This document shows positions 32,987-43,349 of a DNA stretch of 64,000 nucleotides, in pieces. Below the pieces are notes generated by a model that was not told the origin of the DNA, did not search any database, and saw only the letters and a program-made list of their open reading frames with translations. Every line of letters begins with the position of its first letter. Position 1 is the first letter of the stretch. The position numbers and the translations under genes were made by a program. This DNA comes from Scilla litardierei. Lineage: Eukaryota; Streptophyta; Magnoliopsida; Asparagales; Asparagaceae. Location of the stretch: positions 150,805,266-150,869,265 of the forward strand of contig CM061142.1 in assembly GCA_030789695.1 (NCBI GenBank), in the 5' to 3' direction.

Positions 32987-34620
32987 ATGGCACGCGCCTG
33001 CAACGGGAAGAGACGCATGCCCCTCATCCCGGAGGAGGGAAATGGCGCACCCAACAGCAACCTTGAGGGCGCCCCCAACGGCAATCACCATGCCCCCTCA
33101 GCTGAAGAGACTGGTGAGACCGAGCTGGCCACGTAGGAGCAACTCCGTGCCCTGGCCCAGGAGACCAACACGAACATTCAGACGCTGGTCACGACGGTAC
33201 AGCAGCTCATCGGCACCGCGCCAGCCAACGGAGACGTGTTGGGCGACGGCCATCGCTGGGAGGGGGCCCACCGCTCCTGCGGTCCGCTGTGGTCGCTGAC
33301 CACGGAAACCGAAGGCCGAACCCAGAGCGCTGGTTCACACTACCCGGCTTCCACCGGGCGAGATCGCGCGCCTCCTCCTCTCATCATGAAAGGAGCAGGA
33401 GTGGTACCGAATACACGGGGGACGAATCGGTGACCGCGTCATCTCGTCAGCCACGATCACCCCACCGCAGAAGGAGTGATCAGCACCACTCGAGGGACCG
33501 ATCACAGCTAAGCGGAAGCTCCCGCCGGAGGAGCCGGGAACGTCGGACCAGCCCCACCCCCAGTGTGGCGAGGGCCGTTCAGCCAGCCCAGTCAGCGCCT
33601 GTGCCACCTCCACAACCGAACGAGCCTGAGGTAGGCAGGTGTTGGATCCCCGGAGGCATCCACGGAGACTGATGCCCCCTGTCGCAGAGAATAACCGACG
33701 CACGGGTCCCCTCTCGATTCAAGATCCCGACGCTGGGGAAATACGACGGGATAGGAGATCCAGGGAACCATGTGATGGACTACGAGGGGGACATGTCTTT
33801 CTAGGGAGACGATGATACCCTGCTATGCAGGGGCTTTTATTCGACCCTCAGGGGAGCAGCGAGAACTTGGTACCGCAGCCTGCCCAGTCGCTCCATTGAC
33901 GGCTTCGAGGAACTCACCCAGCTGTTCTGCAAACAGTTCATGGCAGGGCGACAGGTAATGCCTGATGCTGAACATTTGTTTAACATAGTGCAGGGCCCGA
34001 CCGAGCCGCTCCGACAATTTATGCGCCGCTTCAACGCTGAGCGGCTGAACGTAAATAGCCCACCCGACCTAGTTGTCCAAACGGCCCTAAAGAAAGGGTT
34101 GCGTCATAGAGGCTTGAAGAAATCTCTGCACAATGATCCCCCGAAGGATCTCGCGGGGATCATGGCGAGAGCCTAACGCTTCATGTTGACCGAGGAGACC
34201 TTGGCCATCGAGGCAGGAAAGACCAGACGAGGGACCAAGCACGGCGATAGCGAGCACCGCAGCCCTGAAGGGTACAGGACAGAGAAGAGGGCGAGAAACA
34301 AGCAGCGGAGGGAGGATACGAGGGACGCCACCCCGAACGCCGTCCTCAGTCAAGTGCAGAAGGAAGAGCGCGCTGATCGCCCCCCGTCGAAGACAAAAAG
34401 AGGGGGGGAAAATGAGGAAAAGTATTGCCGGTACCACAAAGACAACGGCCACGACACTGAGGACTGCTGGCACCTAAAGAAGGACATCGAGAAGCTGATG
34501 AGCCGAGGGCACGCAAAAAACTTTACCGATGACCCGGCCCACGGAGAAGGAACATCCAAGCAGCCGGACAAAGGAAAGAAGGTCAATGCCGTCCAAGGAC
34601 CCCTCCGCATCATAGAATGA
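32987..34620 (+). pseudogene. gag: Tat2 gag
   Basis: The likely start is ATG 32987 (MARACNGKRRMPLIPEEGNG), 37 bases after the primer site. A basic Arg/Ser-rich region follows, then the retrotransposon gag domain (RGAARTWYRSLPSRSIDGFE, QLFCKQFMAGRQVMPDAEH, LQFMRRFN-like block, ALKKGLRHRGLKKSL) and the C-terminal CRYHKDNGHDTEDCWHLKKD motif. Stops at 33134-33136, near 33802 and at 34174-34176, plus a frame change near 33240, break it. The end at 34618-34620 is followed directly by non-coding sequence where Tat1 has pol. Confidence 0.87.
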
Positions 34621-35859
34621 GCAGGCGAGGCCCCCCCAGTCACCGCTTAGTCGGGAGGAGATTATCTAGGTTCACATCCCCCCGTCTTGCTTTATTTCTT
34701 TTTCCTCCAAATGTACTAGTCCAATAGGACCTTTAAGAGTACAAATGCACTCCTTTTTCCTTTCCTTCATCTCCGACGGAGTCAACATTTTTGCTAAGAC
34801 TGCATAAGAGTGAAGACCGCCACCTCACCGGACGGGGGGTCAATCAAAACTGGTCTTAAGCTGAGGAGCTTCACCCTCGTTGACCGACTCCGATGCTCGT
34901 AAGTCTGGGGGCAATTCCCCCAGCCAACGCAGACGCCGACCGGTCCTAAGCCGAGGAGCTTCACCCTCGCTGACCGACTCCATCGCTCGTAAGTCTGGGG
35001 GCAACTCCCCCAGCCAGCGCGGACGCCAACCGGTCCTAAGCCGAGGAGCTTCACCCTCGCTGACCGACTCCATCGCTCGTAAGTCTGGGGGCAACTCCCC
35101 CAGCCAAGCGCGGATGCCAACCAGTCCTAAGTCGAGGAGCTTCTCCCTCGCTAACTGACTCCACCGCTCGTAAGTCTGGGGGCAATTCTCCCAGCCAACA
35201 TAGACGCCGAACGGTCCTAAGCCGAGGAGTTTCATCCTCGCTGACCGACACCATCGCTTGTGAGCCTGGGGGCAATCCCCCCAGCCGAAGACGCCAACTG
35301 GTCCTAAGCCGAGGGACTTCTCCCTTGTTCACCTACTCCAGTGTTTATAGGACTGGGGGCAACCCCCCAGCCAATAAGGACATCAACCGAATTGTCCACT
35401 CGAGGGACTAGGGGCGGCCTCCCGGAGTAAAGAGGCGAGCGACCACCATCAGCAGAGGAGCCGAAGTCACAGCAACAAAGCAAAATGCACGAAAAATTCA
35501 AGTAAGGTCAATTTCATTTCCAACAGTTAACCGAGGTACAAAAGTATGTCTTTTTACAGGAAAACGAAGTAGAGAAACATCTTCACAAATAATTCACTCT
35601 CGACGAACAACAAAATCCGTCACCCACGAAAACTAGGGTGACACCGGCGGAGCAAAACTTGTCGACCGAGAACAAAAAATTGCTGGCTCCAATGAACATC
35701 CTCGCAATCAGCAACTGTTCGCCCTGAAGCAGAGAGCCGGTAAAGACGCCGATAGAGATTGCGAGGTCAGGGATCCATTTCAAGTAGGCTGGGCCAAAGC
35801 GAAGCGGATGCTGAAAAATTTGAGGATAAAGACAAGGACGACATGCCGGGAAGGACGAC
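34621..35859. other. Tat2 spacer between gag and antisense gene
   Basis: No gene. It holds the 90-bp tandem array and then the 3' untranslated part of the minus-strand aORF. No canonical AATAAA was noticed on the minus strand. Confidence 0.6.
34852..35385. repeat. Tat2 tandem repeat, six units of about 90 bp
   Basis: GGTCCTAAGCCGAGGAGCTT or a close variant starts units at 34852, 34942, 35032, 35123, 35213 and 35300. Every unit includes a hairpin of the form CTGGGGG - CAACT - CCCCCAG. Frames through the array encode only repeats. Such arrays beside the 3' end of Tat elements are known seeds of satellite DNA. Confidence 0.93.
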
Positions 35860-36390
35860 CTAGGGGTCTCGGGCTCGGGAGGACGCATCCTCGTGCGCCT
35901 CGCCCTGCTCGGAGCGAGGGGGATCGGCAGGCGGAAGGACTTGCCGGACGCGCTCCGCACAATCCTGGAAGGAGGACTGGACGACTTCGACGATCCGGGG
36001 GCCGATGAGGTCTGCATACTTACCGAAGGCCTCCCTGAGGACCTCGAAGATCCTCTCCCTCAGAGTCCCGACGACGCCCCTCTCCACCTCATCCGCAAAC
36101 CGCGCCACCTGACGCCAATCCGACAGTTCCCTCTGGAGCTCCTCCCTCTCCAGGCGGAACGACTCCGTCGCTTCCTCGACCGACCGCCGAGTGTCCTCCA
36201 ACTCCCTCCGGAGATCGACCACTCGTCCCTCTAGCTCAGCCACCCGGAGCTTGAGTTACCGAGACTCCATCTGGGCCGCGACCGCAGCTACCTCCTCCGC
36301 CCCAGCCCGCTCGTGGGCCTTTGCAGAGGACTCCTCCAGCTCCCTCAAATGGACAGCTCGACGCTGCAACTCGACAGCGAGTGTTGATCC

Positions 36391-36455
36391 CTAAACGCCA
36401 AGACATGAGCCAAGAATAAAGCGAAAGAAAGAAAGGGACAGCAGGATGGCCAGAC
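36391..36455 (-). other. Intron 2 of Tat2 aORF (65 bp)
   Basis: Minus-strand donor GAG/GTCTGG and acceptor GGCGTTTAG, between codons. Length and phase equal those of intron 2 in Tat1. Confidence 0.6.
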
Positions 36456-37123
36456 CTCCTGGAGGATCCAGACCAAGATGTCCGACACCTTGTCGGCGGG
36501 GACCCTCTCGAGGAGACCACGGTCCCTGGGGAGAACGGAGCCCTCGGCCAACTACTGAGCCAAGGCTCGGTCGACAAACACCGAGTCCCCGGGGGTGACC
36601 TCGAGGGAGGCCGAGCAGCTCGTCAACAGGGCACCGATTCCCGATAATGGAGGCAGGGCCGCGGCGACGGGGGTGGTCGTCAGGGTCACTGGAAGATCCT
36701 CGGCGGCCACCGCCGGGGGCATGGAGCACACCGAACTAAGGGGATCCGCGCCTTCCTTCCTCCTCTTCCCTACGCGAGACTCGGCAGGCGCCGAAGGGGA
36801 GCGCTTCTGCCTGGTACCGCTTCCACCCTCGGGGACAAGAGGGGGCGCGCCAGATACAAGAGGAGCTGCGCCGGACCCATCATCACCCCCCACCACTTGG
36901 GCCGGTGGGATGGATCCGGCTCTTGCGACCTCCCCGGGGAGGGGACTGCCAGAAGTAGAGACGGGAGACGCGGCCGCCACCCTGCCCACAGTGGGCTCGG
37001 CTCGACGCATCTCCTCCTCGACGGACCGCCGAGGTGCCCTTCCCGAGGTACTGCCTCGGCTCCGAGCGGCTCCTCGCCGAATCAGCTCATCGACGTCGCT
37101 GGTGAACTCACGACCAGCCATCC

Positions 37124-37186
37124 CTGTAAGCGAAACCGAAATCAGGGTAAGCCACGGGGCAACCCAGGATTAGAAAAACGGCCTAC
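37124..37186 (-). other. Intron 1 of Tat2 aORF (63 bp)
   Basis: Minus-strand donor CCAG/GTAGGC and acceptor TTTCGCTTACAG, splitting a codon after its first base. The upstream exon ends LWSP, against LWSL in Tat1. Confidence 0.75.
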
Positions 37187-38154
37187 CTGGAGACCACAAG
37201 ACGGCCTTCAGGAGTAGGTCGTCCAGCAAAGGCCAGATAGACTTCGCCTCCAAGGGGAGGGCCGACAGCAGCGCGACGGCTGCCTGATCAGCCTCGGAGA
37301 GGGTTAGCGTTCGGCCAAGCCGACCTGACCCACCCCAACCTGTCAAAATCTGAGCATCCTCAAGGAAGACCACGAAGACATAATCCGAGCTCCAATCCCC
37401 CGCCTAGTGGGGTAGCCCGATCAGGCATTCCCTCCCCGCGCGGGCTCGGAGGTGCAGCCATGACCCTAGACTGACCGTCTGGATCTGATAAAAATAGAAG
37501 AGAAGGGGGAGAGATGGCTCCAGACCGCGAGTGCAGCAGAGCATCACAAAGCCTGTCAGAACCGCAACCGAACAGGGGGTAAACTGGCAAAGGGGCACCA
37601 TGAGGTACTCCATGACTTGGATAAAGAAGGGATTGAGCGGGAAACGAAGACCCAGACGGAACATCTCGACGTAAACGCCGACTTCGTTGCTCCTCGAAAG
37701 ACAGATCCGCTCGTCGATGAAAGGGACTCGAACATTATACGGGTGACAGAGGTACCTTCCCCGAATCTCCGCAGCCGCCAGAAAAGAAGTCCTCGACGGC
37801 GTCCTGAGGACAACCGGAGGTACATTAAGCCGCACGGCAGCCGACGCCACATCATCGCCAGCATAGTCTGGGAAGAGCTTCCCCTTCCCTTTGTCTCGGA
37901 GGGAACGTCTCCCCGAGGAGGAACCGGATCCCACAGATCGGGACCCGCCACGCCTGGACTCAGGAGGATCCCTCGCCCCTTGGCCAGAACCACCTATCCT
38001 AAGAGCAGCCATAATATGAGGATGGGAAAGGCGTTACCTTTTTGTTTATTTGAAGAAGGCAAGGAAACGAAGGCGACGGAAGACTCCGAGTTCGTGGAAC
38101 GCCCGGAACAGAGAGAAAAGCGAGGAAGAAGTTGGCATCAAAGCGGCCGGGGCA

Positions 38155-38163
38155 CTTATATAC
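38155..38163 (-). promoter_or_regulatory. TATA box for Tat2 antisense gene
   Basis: TATATAAG on the minus strand, about 147 bases before the ATG at 38012. The Tat1 aORF has the same arrangement. Confidence 0.6.
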
Positions 38164-38369
38164 AAGACCCAGGGGCGAATTCAAAACGCCTGACAGGAAC
38201 GCGTGGCAAGCCTCAAAGAGCCGGCGGCGTTTCGAAATCGGCGCCAAGGGAAGTCCTATCGATCCGCCTCATCATAACCTTCATTTATGACCGCGCCTCG
38301 ACTGACGCGCCAATCGGAACCCCAGGAGTCACATCGGTCGAACCGAGCTGGCCAAGGCCGATCGGCCCC

Positions 38370-38384
38370 ACCAATGGGGGCAAT
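38370..38384 (+). other. Tat2 polypurine tract
   Basis: AATGGGGGCAAT abuts the 3' LTR; Tat1 has GATGGGGCAAT in the same place. Confidence 0.7.
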
Positions 38385-39454
38385 TGATTCGTCTATTTTG
38401 CGGAGGCCCAACAGCATGGGCCCAAAAGCGCGGCCTACTACACGAAATCATGGGGGGTCCAAGCCCACCATGCAAAGCCTGAAAGACACGAGCCCAGAAA
38501 CCCAACTACCGATCAGAAGCCCATCTGCGAGATCAGGCCCGCCCGACAAGGCCCCCTAGAGGACCCCCGAACGTCGATCCAACCCGACCCCGAAAACACG
38601 CAAGTCACTTGCCCACTCCAGCAATAACCGTTTCCCCAGGCCCGCTACCACCTAATGGCCGTTATTGGGAGGTGCTGGGATGGCGCAGGGAGCGGCGATG
38701 GGGAGGCGGATTGAGGGGGCACGATTGGGGGCGGACGAGGGACGTGAGTCGTGGGAAATCACGACGAGAGGCCTATAAAAGGGCTAAAAGAACGACTGGA
38801 CAGGGGGACCGCATCTCAGGTAACAAAACCTAAGGTACTCCATCAACGACCTAGTTCCCCCATTTCATCTCCTTCCCCCCGCTCGCGCCGGAGGACGTCG
38901 TTCCGATCTCCTCTTGAGTCGAACCGTCCCCCCGCAGAGCCTCCTCTTTCAGATTGTCATCTGACTTAGGCATCGGAGGGGATTTGGCCGGAACCAAGGT
39001 CCGGCCTCCCTGACGAGTGTTCTCGTCTGTTCAGGAGGACGTCAGATCCGCGAGCCGAGGCTCCCCCTCCGCTCCACGCTGGCCGCGCATCAAACAAGAC
39101 GACTGAGGCTACCCCTCATTGTCCAACCGACCGAGGCCGAGCGTATCCATCCGAGCTGAGGCTCCCCCTCAGCTCCGCATCGGCCGTGCATCAAGACAAG
39201 GCGCCGAGGCTTCCCCTCGTCGTCCGACCGTCCGAGGCCGAGCATCTCACACCGGGCCGAGGCTTCCCCTCGGCCCCCTTGAGGCTGAGGATCCAGACCC
39301 GGCCCAGCTGACGTGTTCCACGTCGTCTGCATCTCCGATTCGCGTCACGTCTACACGTGCTCGAAGCACCCAAGAGACCCAAATCGGCCCCTTGACCACG
39401 TTGACCGGGCAGTCCACGGTCAACGCTTCTGTAGTGAGAAAACACTCTGAAACA
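38385..39454 (+). repeat. Tat2 3' LTR (1070 bp)
   Basis: Near-identical to the 5' LTR, TATA box at 38774-38781, and followed by the second AAACT. Confidence 0.94.
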
Positions 39455-39546
39455 AAACTTTTATAGAGTAGGGTAATGTTCCAACGTGACAATATTATTA
39501 ATGATCCACCCTATATACTCTATTTACGAAACTGAGGGAGGCAATC

Positions 39547-40061
39547 TTACGTGTTGGTTTGCAGGTTGGCAGCGATAACAGCGAGGGGAAGCCTGGACGC
39601 GCGTCGGAGGAGAAGAGTGGCGGTGGGTTTGAGTTCACCGTCGAAGGCTAGGGCGTAGTGCTGGGAGGCTTGCGGGGTTACGCGTTGGTCGGGAGGTCGA
39701 ACGGTGATGTATGCCTGGGGTGAAGTGCGTGCGGCGAATGGGTCCCATGGAACGGCGGAGGATGGCGGTGTCTGTGGCGAGGTCACTGGGTGTCGAAGCT
39801 CAGGTGAGGGGTGAGGATTTCATGGCGCTGGCGGGCGCTGGTCGAAGGCGTGGGGCTGTTCGGCACGGAAGGCAGTTGGAGGAGATGTGGCCGGTGTTTT
39901 CCGATGATCTGCGCATGGGGCAAGGGTGGTAGGCGGCCGTTCAGGCGAGGGAAGGGAAGCTCTGGGTGTTGGAGAGGTCTGGTCACGTTCGGTGGGGAAG
40001 AATATGATAGGGTATAGGCTGTGGGGAGAAAGGAGGGCTCTAGGTTGCTTACATGATTAAC

Positions 40062-40101
<40 letters not shown>

Positions 40102-40172
40102 TTGCATGTAGTCTTATTAATAAGATAGGGGTGGAGAGAGTGGTGAACGCGGGGGAAATAGGTAGGTGACAT
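39547..40172 (-). other. GC-rich exon-like segment in chromovirus LTR
   Basis: Two overlapping minus-strand frames (40172-39783 and 39786-39547) are open and GC-rich compared with flanking A/T-rich sequence. The second ends at CAACAC/GTAAG, a good splice donor. It may be an untranslated first exon spliced towards gag, or captured host sequence. I recognise no domain and do not call a protein. Confidence 0.35.
40063..40096. repeat. (AG)n microsatellite
   Basis: Seventeen uninterrupted AG units, reading CT on the transcribed strand of the LTR leader. Confidence 0.95.
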
Positions 40173-40664
40173 GTGAGAGGGGGTTGAGATTTCTAGGGTA
40201 CAGTTGTGATAGTATAGGGTTGATAGGATATGATTTCAAAAAAAAATTGAAACAAAATGATTTGATTTGTTAAAAATAATCTCACCGCATACTACCCTTT
40301 AATTACAAAGTTTAGGGGGAGGTTAGTTTTAAAATGATGTTTAAATTCTCTCCTTACAAACTTTCATAGTTAACCCTTTTGAAATATTAATTGGTTTTGG
40401 AAATCGTACAACACACTGGGAAAAGGAAATTAGAAAAATTTAAAAACTATTTATAAAGTAATTATGGGTTGCGTTGGTTGGGCCCGTGACGTCCAAAAAT
40501 TGCAATGAAAATACCGGGATGATCGTGCCTTCAAGGGGATTGTGAATACTGGGTTTGGTCCCACGTCTGAACTATGGAAAGCAGTAATAAAAATCAAATA
40601 CACAAAATGCACATGAAACACGGCTACACGCTAAAATACGTACGGTCGAAAAGTGACCGTTACA

Positions 40665-40680
40665 TCCTACCCACCTTAAG
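40665..40680 (-). other. Chromovirus polypurine tract
   Basis: The minus strand reads CTTAAGGTGGGTAGGA before TGTAACGG, the usual form in Tekay/Del elements with one or two changes. Confidence 0.7.
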
Positions 40681-40765
40681 AAATGATTCCGCCCTCGGAA
40701 TCTACATCAACTACGGCTCCAGAAATAAATGCAGGTGGAGCTCTCTCGTCTCTTACTCACGCTCC

Positions 40766-41247
40766 TAGGTAGACTCCCCAGGTGAACCATGACGCCACTG
40801 CACTCTAACCAGGTCGACGGTCTTATTCATCAACTGCTTCTGTCGTCGGTCCAGAATCTCAATTGGTTGCTGATCATAGGTCAGGTCTGGTCGGACCGTG
40901 ATCTCCGAGAAATCCACATCATGAGAGGGATCACTGACTTATCGACGCAACTGTGATACGTGAAACACGTCGTGAACTCCCTCCAATGATGGCGGCAGCG
41001 CCAAGCAGTAAGCCGCAGCTCGAACACGCTCCAGGACGTCAAAAGGTCCAATATACCTCGGACTTAGCTTGCCTCTCTTTCTAAGTCGAATAACCCCTCG
41101 ATTCGGAGAGATCTTTAGAAAAACATGGTCTCTAGACTGAAACTCCAACGATCGTTGTTTAGCATCTACCCAATGCTTGAAACGGTCCTGAGCAATCCTC
41201 AGCTTCTCCCTGATGTTCATCACAACATCCACTGCCTCCACAATCAT
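40766..41247 (-). pseudogene. Chromovirus integrase C-terminus and chromodomain
   Basis: The first segment includes REKLRIAQDRFKHWVDAKQR, FLKISPNRGVIRLRKRGKLS and DVFHVSQLRR. A stop at 40939-40941 then interrupts. Reading on, YDQQPIEILDRRQKQL and VRVQWRHHGSPGEST form a chromodomain, followed by further stops. Chromodomains bind histone marks and steer integration towards heterochromatin; this is known for the family. The pieces belong with 53743-54415 and 41248-41595. Confidence 0.82.
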
Positions 41248-41595
41248 CTCTGGCCATAACAGCTTCCTGTCTCCAATGTCTTCCCAGCTCAGTGGCGATC
41301 GACATTTCTTTCCATAAAGCGCAGCAAATGGTTGTCATGCCAATGCTTGCCTGGTAGCTGTTATTATAGGCAAACTATACATAATGAAGATGATCCTCCC
41401 AAGATCCCTTGAAGTCCAACATGCACACATTCAACATGTCCTCTAAAATCTGAATCGTCCTTTTAGACTGGCCATCCGTCTGCGGGTGTACATGGTACTG
41501 AAACTTAGACTCGTACCCAGACTCTTCTGCAGACTCTGCCAAAACTGAGATGTGAATCTCGTGTCTCTGTTCGACAAGATACTCATGGGGACTCC
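41248..41595 (-). pseudogene. Chromovirus integrase core, second part
   Basis: It starts at the SIRE-B insertion with [19 protein letters not shown], containing the second catalytic Asp as RDTRF. A single-base loss shifts the frame before [19 protein letters not shown], which carries the end of the DDE core. The region from 41375 to 41247 is readable only with more shifts. Confidence 0.8.
41591..41595. other. SIRE-B target site duplication, left copy
   Basis: ACTCC here and at 53743-53747. It shows that the two integrase pieces were one gene before insertion. Confidence 0.93.
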
Positions 41596-43322
41596 TGTTG
41601 AGTATTGCTTCCCCGGATTTGGTTTTGATGATGAACAAACATAAATATCGTGAACTAACTCTTTGTAAGCGTAGTTATGGAGATCGTCGCCAAATTTCTA
41701 TGAACATCTAAAGCGACGTCTCGAGACTTCTCAAAGCACGTGAGCGTATGCTTGATGCTTCGTTGAAGCTCAAGGACCATTTTTGAAGTCAAGAGATTCG
41801 GATCGAAGCGATTGAAGACGGTTCGTCAAGTTTTATTTATAGTCTTCTAGCTTCGTTTCGTAGATTGTTAAGCCTTGAGTAGGTCTTACGTTTTAATCTT
41901 CATAACGATCATATCTTAGAGCTAGGATCTTATTAGAAGCCCGTACAAACTTTTTCGAAGCTTCGCGCTTCGTTCCACGGCTTCTTGTGCATGTTAGTTG
42001 GTTCAAGAAGAAGAACCAACCGACTAGATGGCAATCTAGTCGGTCGGCAATCCTTCTTGAACCGACTAGAATGCCTTGTTCAATTTTAGCTCACTTACTA
42101 TTTACAGTTAGTCGTTCCAACAAGGTTCATCGACCGACTAGTTGTGAAACTAGTCGGTTAGGAATCCTTCTTAGACCGACTAGTTGAGCTTCCATTTTTC
42201 AGCCTAACTTACTGTTTACAGTTAGTCGGTCAAAGCACAACGACCGACCGACTAGTAGAGAAACTAGTCGGTTGGAAGTTATTCTTAAACCGACTAGCTG
42301 TCTTTAGATTCAGCCACTTTGATTTCATCTGTTAGTCGGTCAAAGAACACTCACCGACCGACTAGTTGTAAAACTAGTCGGTTGGCAAGTCTTCTTAGAC
42401 CGACTAGTTCTATATTCCCTGAACTATTTGTTTTGGCTGTTCTCTTGTTAGTCGGTTCATGTTGAATCACCGACCGACTAGTTGAGAAACTAGTCGGTCA
42501 GTGATCCTTCTTTGATCGACTAGTCTGCTTCAGAATTGAGTCGTTGGAGCATTTATTGCCACGATTTTTGCTCTCTCTTTCCTCTATCCTATATATACTT
42601 GAAGGGTTGCTTTCACAACATTCAAGGATGATATTAATTGAAGTTTAGAGAATCAAAGAGAAGCATTAATTCTCATCTCCAAGCTCATTCATTTCTCAAG
42701 AATCTCTCTCTCACTCTTATTTCCAAAGAGAGATTCACATTGATTGTGAGCCATTCAAGTCAAGAGCTTGATCCTAGGTCACCAACATCTTCCTAGCCTC
42801 CTATTACTGGTCAACATCTTGGAGCTAGGGTTTGGTGCCTTCATCTTCCCCAAAATCCTTCTTGCCCTAAATCGTAAGTTTTACTCAAGGCATAGGATTT
42901 TGTGGTAAGCATTTCATATTTCAATTACATTGATATTGCAAGTGTTTTACTCTCGGTTGTGAGAGTTTGTGTGTGATCCCGGTTTGTGGGAGTCACATTT
43001 TCTTTTGTGTATGATTTGATCTTGTAGAGGTTTTCTACAAGTATTTTATAGTGCAAATTTGAGTTAGAGGATTCTAACTCAAGTATCCGGAGGGGATCTG
43101 GGTGTTTGGGACGTAGGAAAACCGTGAACAAGTCGGGGAGACTTGGGTGCATCCGAACCCGTTATATCGTCTGTTTGTGATTGCATTTATTTGTTGTCAA
43201 TATTTATATTTCCGCATTGTTGGTTGAGTTTGAAATATAATTAGGAATTATCTTCTTAATTATTTTAAAGTACTATTCACCCTCCCTCTAGTACTTGTGC
43301 AGTAGCTACGTAGGGCATTACA
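41596..43322 (+). repeat. SIRE-B 5' LTR (1727 bp)
   Basis: TGTTGAG ... GGGCATTACA. Palindrome array from 41996 to 42545, TATA box at 42590 and a leader of about 700 bases to the primer site. Confidence 0.96.
41996..42598 (+). promoter_or_regulatory. SIRE-B 5' LTR palindrome array and TATA box
   Basis: Right arms CTAGTCGGT at 42036, 42150, 42264, 42374 and 42490 face left arms ACCGACTAG. Spacing of 110-116 bp equals that in SIRE-A. TATATATAC at 42590-42598 follows about 65 bases after the last half-site. Confidence 0.82.
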
Positions 43323-43324
43323 TT

Positions 43325-43338
43325 TGGTATCAGAGCCA
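43325..43338 (+). other. SIRE-B primer binding site (initiator-Met tRNA)
   Basis: TGGTATCAGAGCCA, two bases inside the LTR. Confidence 0.95.
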
Positions 43339-43349
43339 AGTACCTAGCT

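Larger units (their letters stand above)
35860..38012 (-). pseudogene. Tat2 antisense aORF (putative gypsy-type transposon protein), three exons
   Basis: The start ATG at 38012 gives MAALRIGGSGQGARD. Exon 1 carries CHPYNVRVPFIDERICLSR, EVGVYVEMFRLGLRFPLNPF and a hydrophobic block, as in Tat1 and the PF04195 family. Exon 2 (37123-36456) is Ser/Ala/Pro-rich with a basic patch, GKRRKEG, that could be a nuclear signal. Exon 3 is a Glu/Arg/Leu-rich coiled coil ending at TAG 35860-35862. A TAG at about 37401-37403 interrupts exon 1 and the middle exon also has a stop before intron 2. Function is unknown. It is convergent with gag. Confidence 0.78.
31864..39454 (+). mobile_element. Tat2: complete-ended Tat-lineage element without pol
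   Basis: LTRs of 1068 and 1070 bp differ at few sites and are flanked by AAACT on both sides. The internal 5.45 kb has a primer site, a plus-strand gag, a 90-bp tandem array, a minus-strand extra gene and a polypurine tract. Protease, RT, RNase H and integrase are absent, so it depends on a related element for copying. Base composition is strikingly GC-rich beside its host LTR. The gag/antisense-aORF plan is the same as in Tat1. Confidence 0.93.
39455..40664 (-). repeat. Chromovirus 3' LTR, proximal part with promoter
   Basis: The minus-strand start TGTAACGG lies at 40664 next to the polypurine tract. A TATA box (TTTATAAATAG) is at 40446-40456. Downstream come an (AG)n run and a GC-rich exon-like segment. 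With the distal part the LTR totals about 3.1 kb. Confidence 0.82.

Noticed and set aside
32596..33066. Plus-strand open frame across the Tat2 LTR/internal junction
   Set aside because: It reads GC-rich repeat sequence, crosses the LTR end and primer site, and a parallel frame exists in the right LTR. Shadow of repeats.
13081..35385. Tandem arrays as CRISPR
   Set aside because: Units are contiguous, without unique spacers, and lie inside plant retrotransposons.
36595..37173. 192-codon plus-strand frame
   Set aside because: Opposite strand of the Ser/Ala/Pro-rich exon 2 of the Tat2 aORF, whose homology and splice sites favour the minus strand.
37617..38387. 256-codon plus-strand frame
   Set aside because: Lies opposite exon 1 and the promoter of the Tat2 antisense gene, has no recognisable motif, and GC-rich DNA leaves opposite frames open.
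39547..40172. Host gene in the chromovirus LTR
   Set aside because: Frames overlap, no domain is recognisable, and the block lies within the LTR between TATA box and donor site, so a leader exon is likelier.
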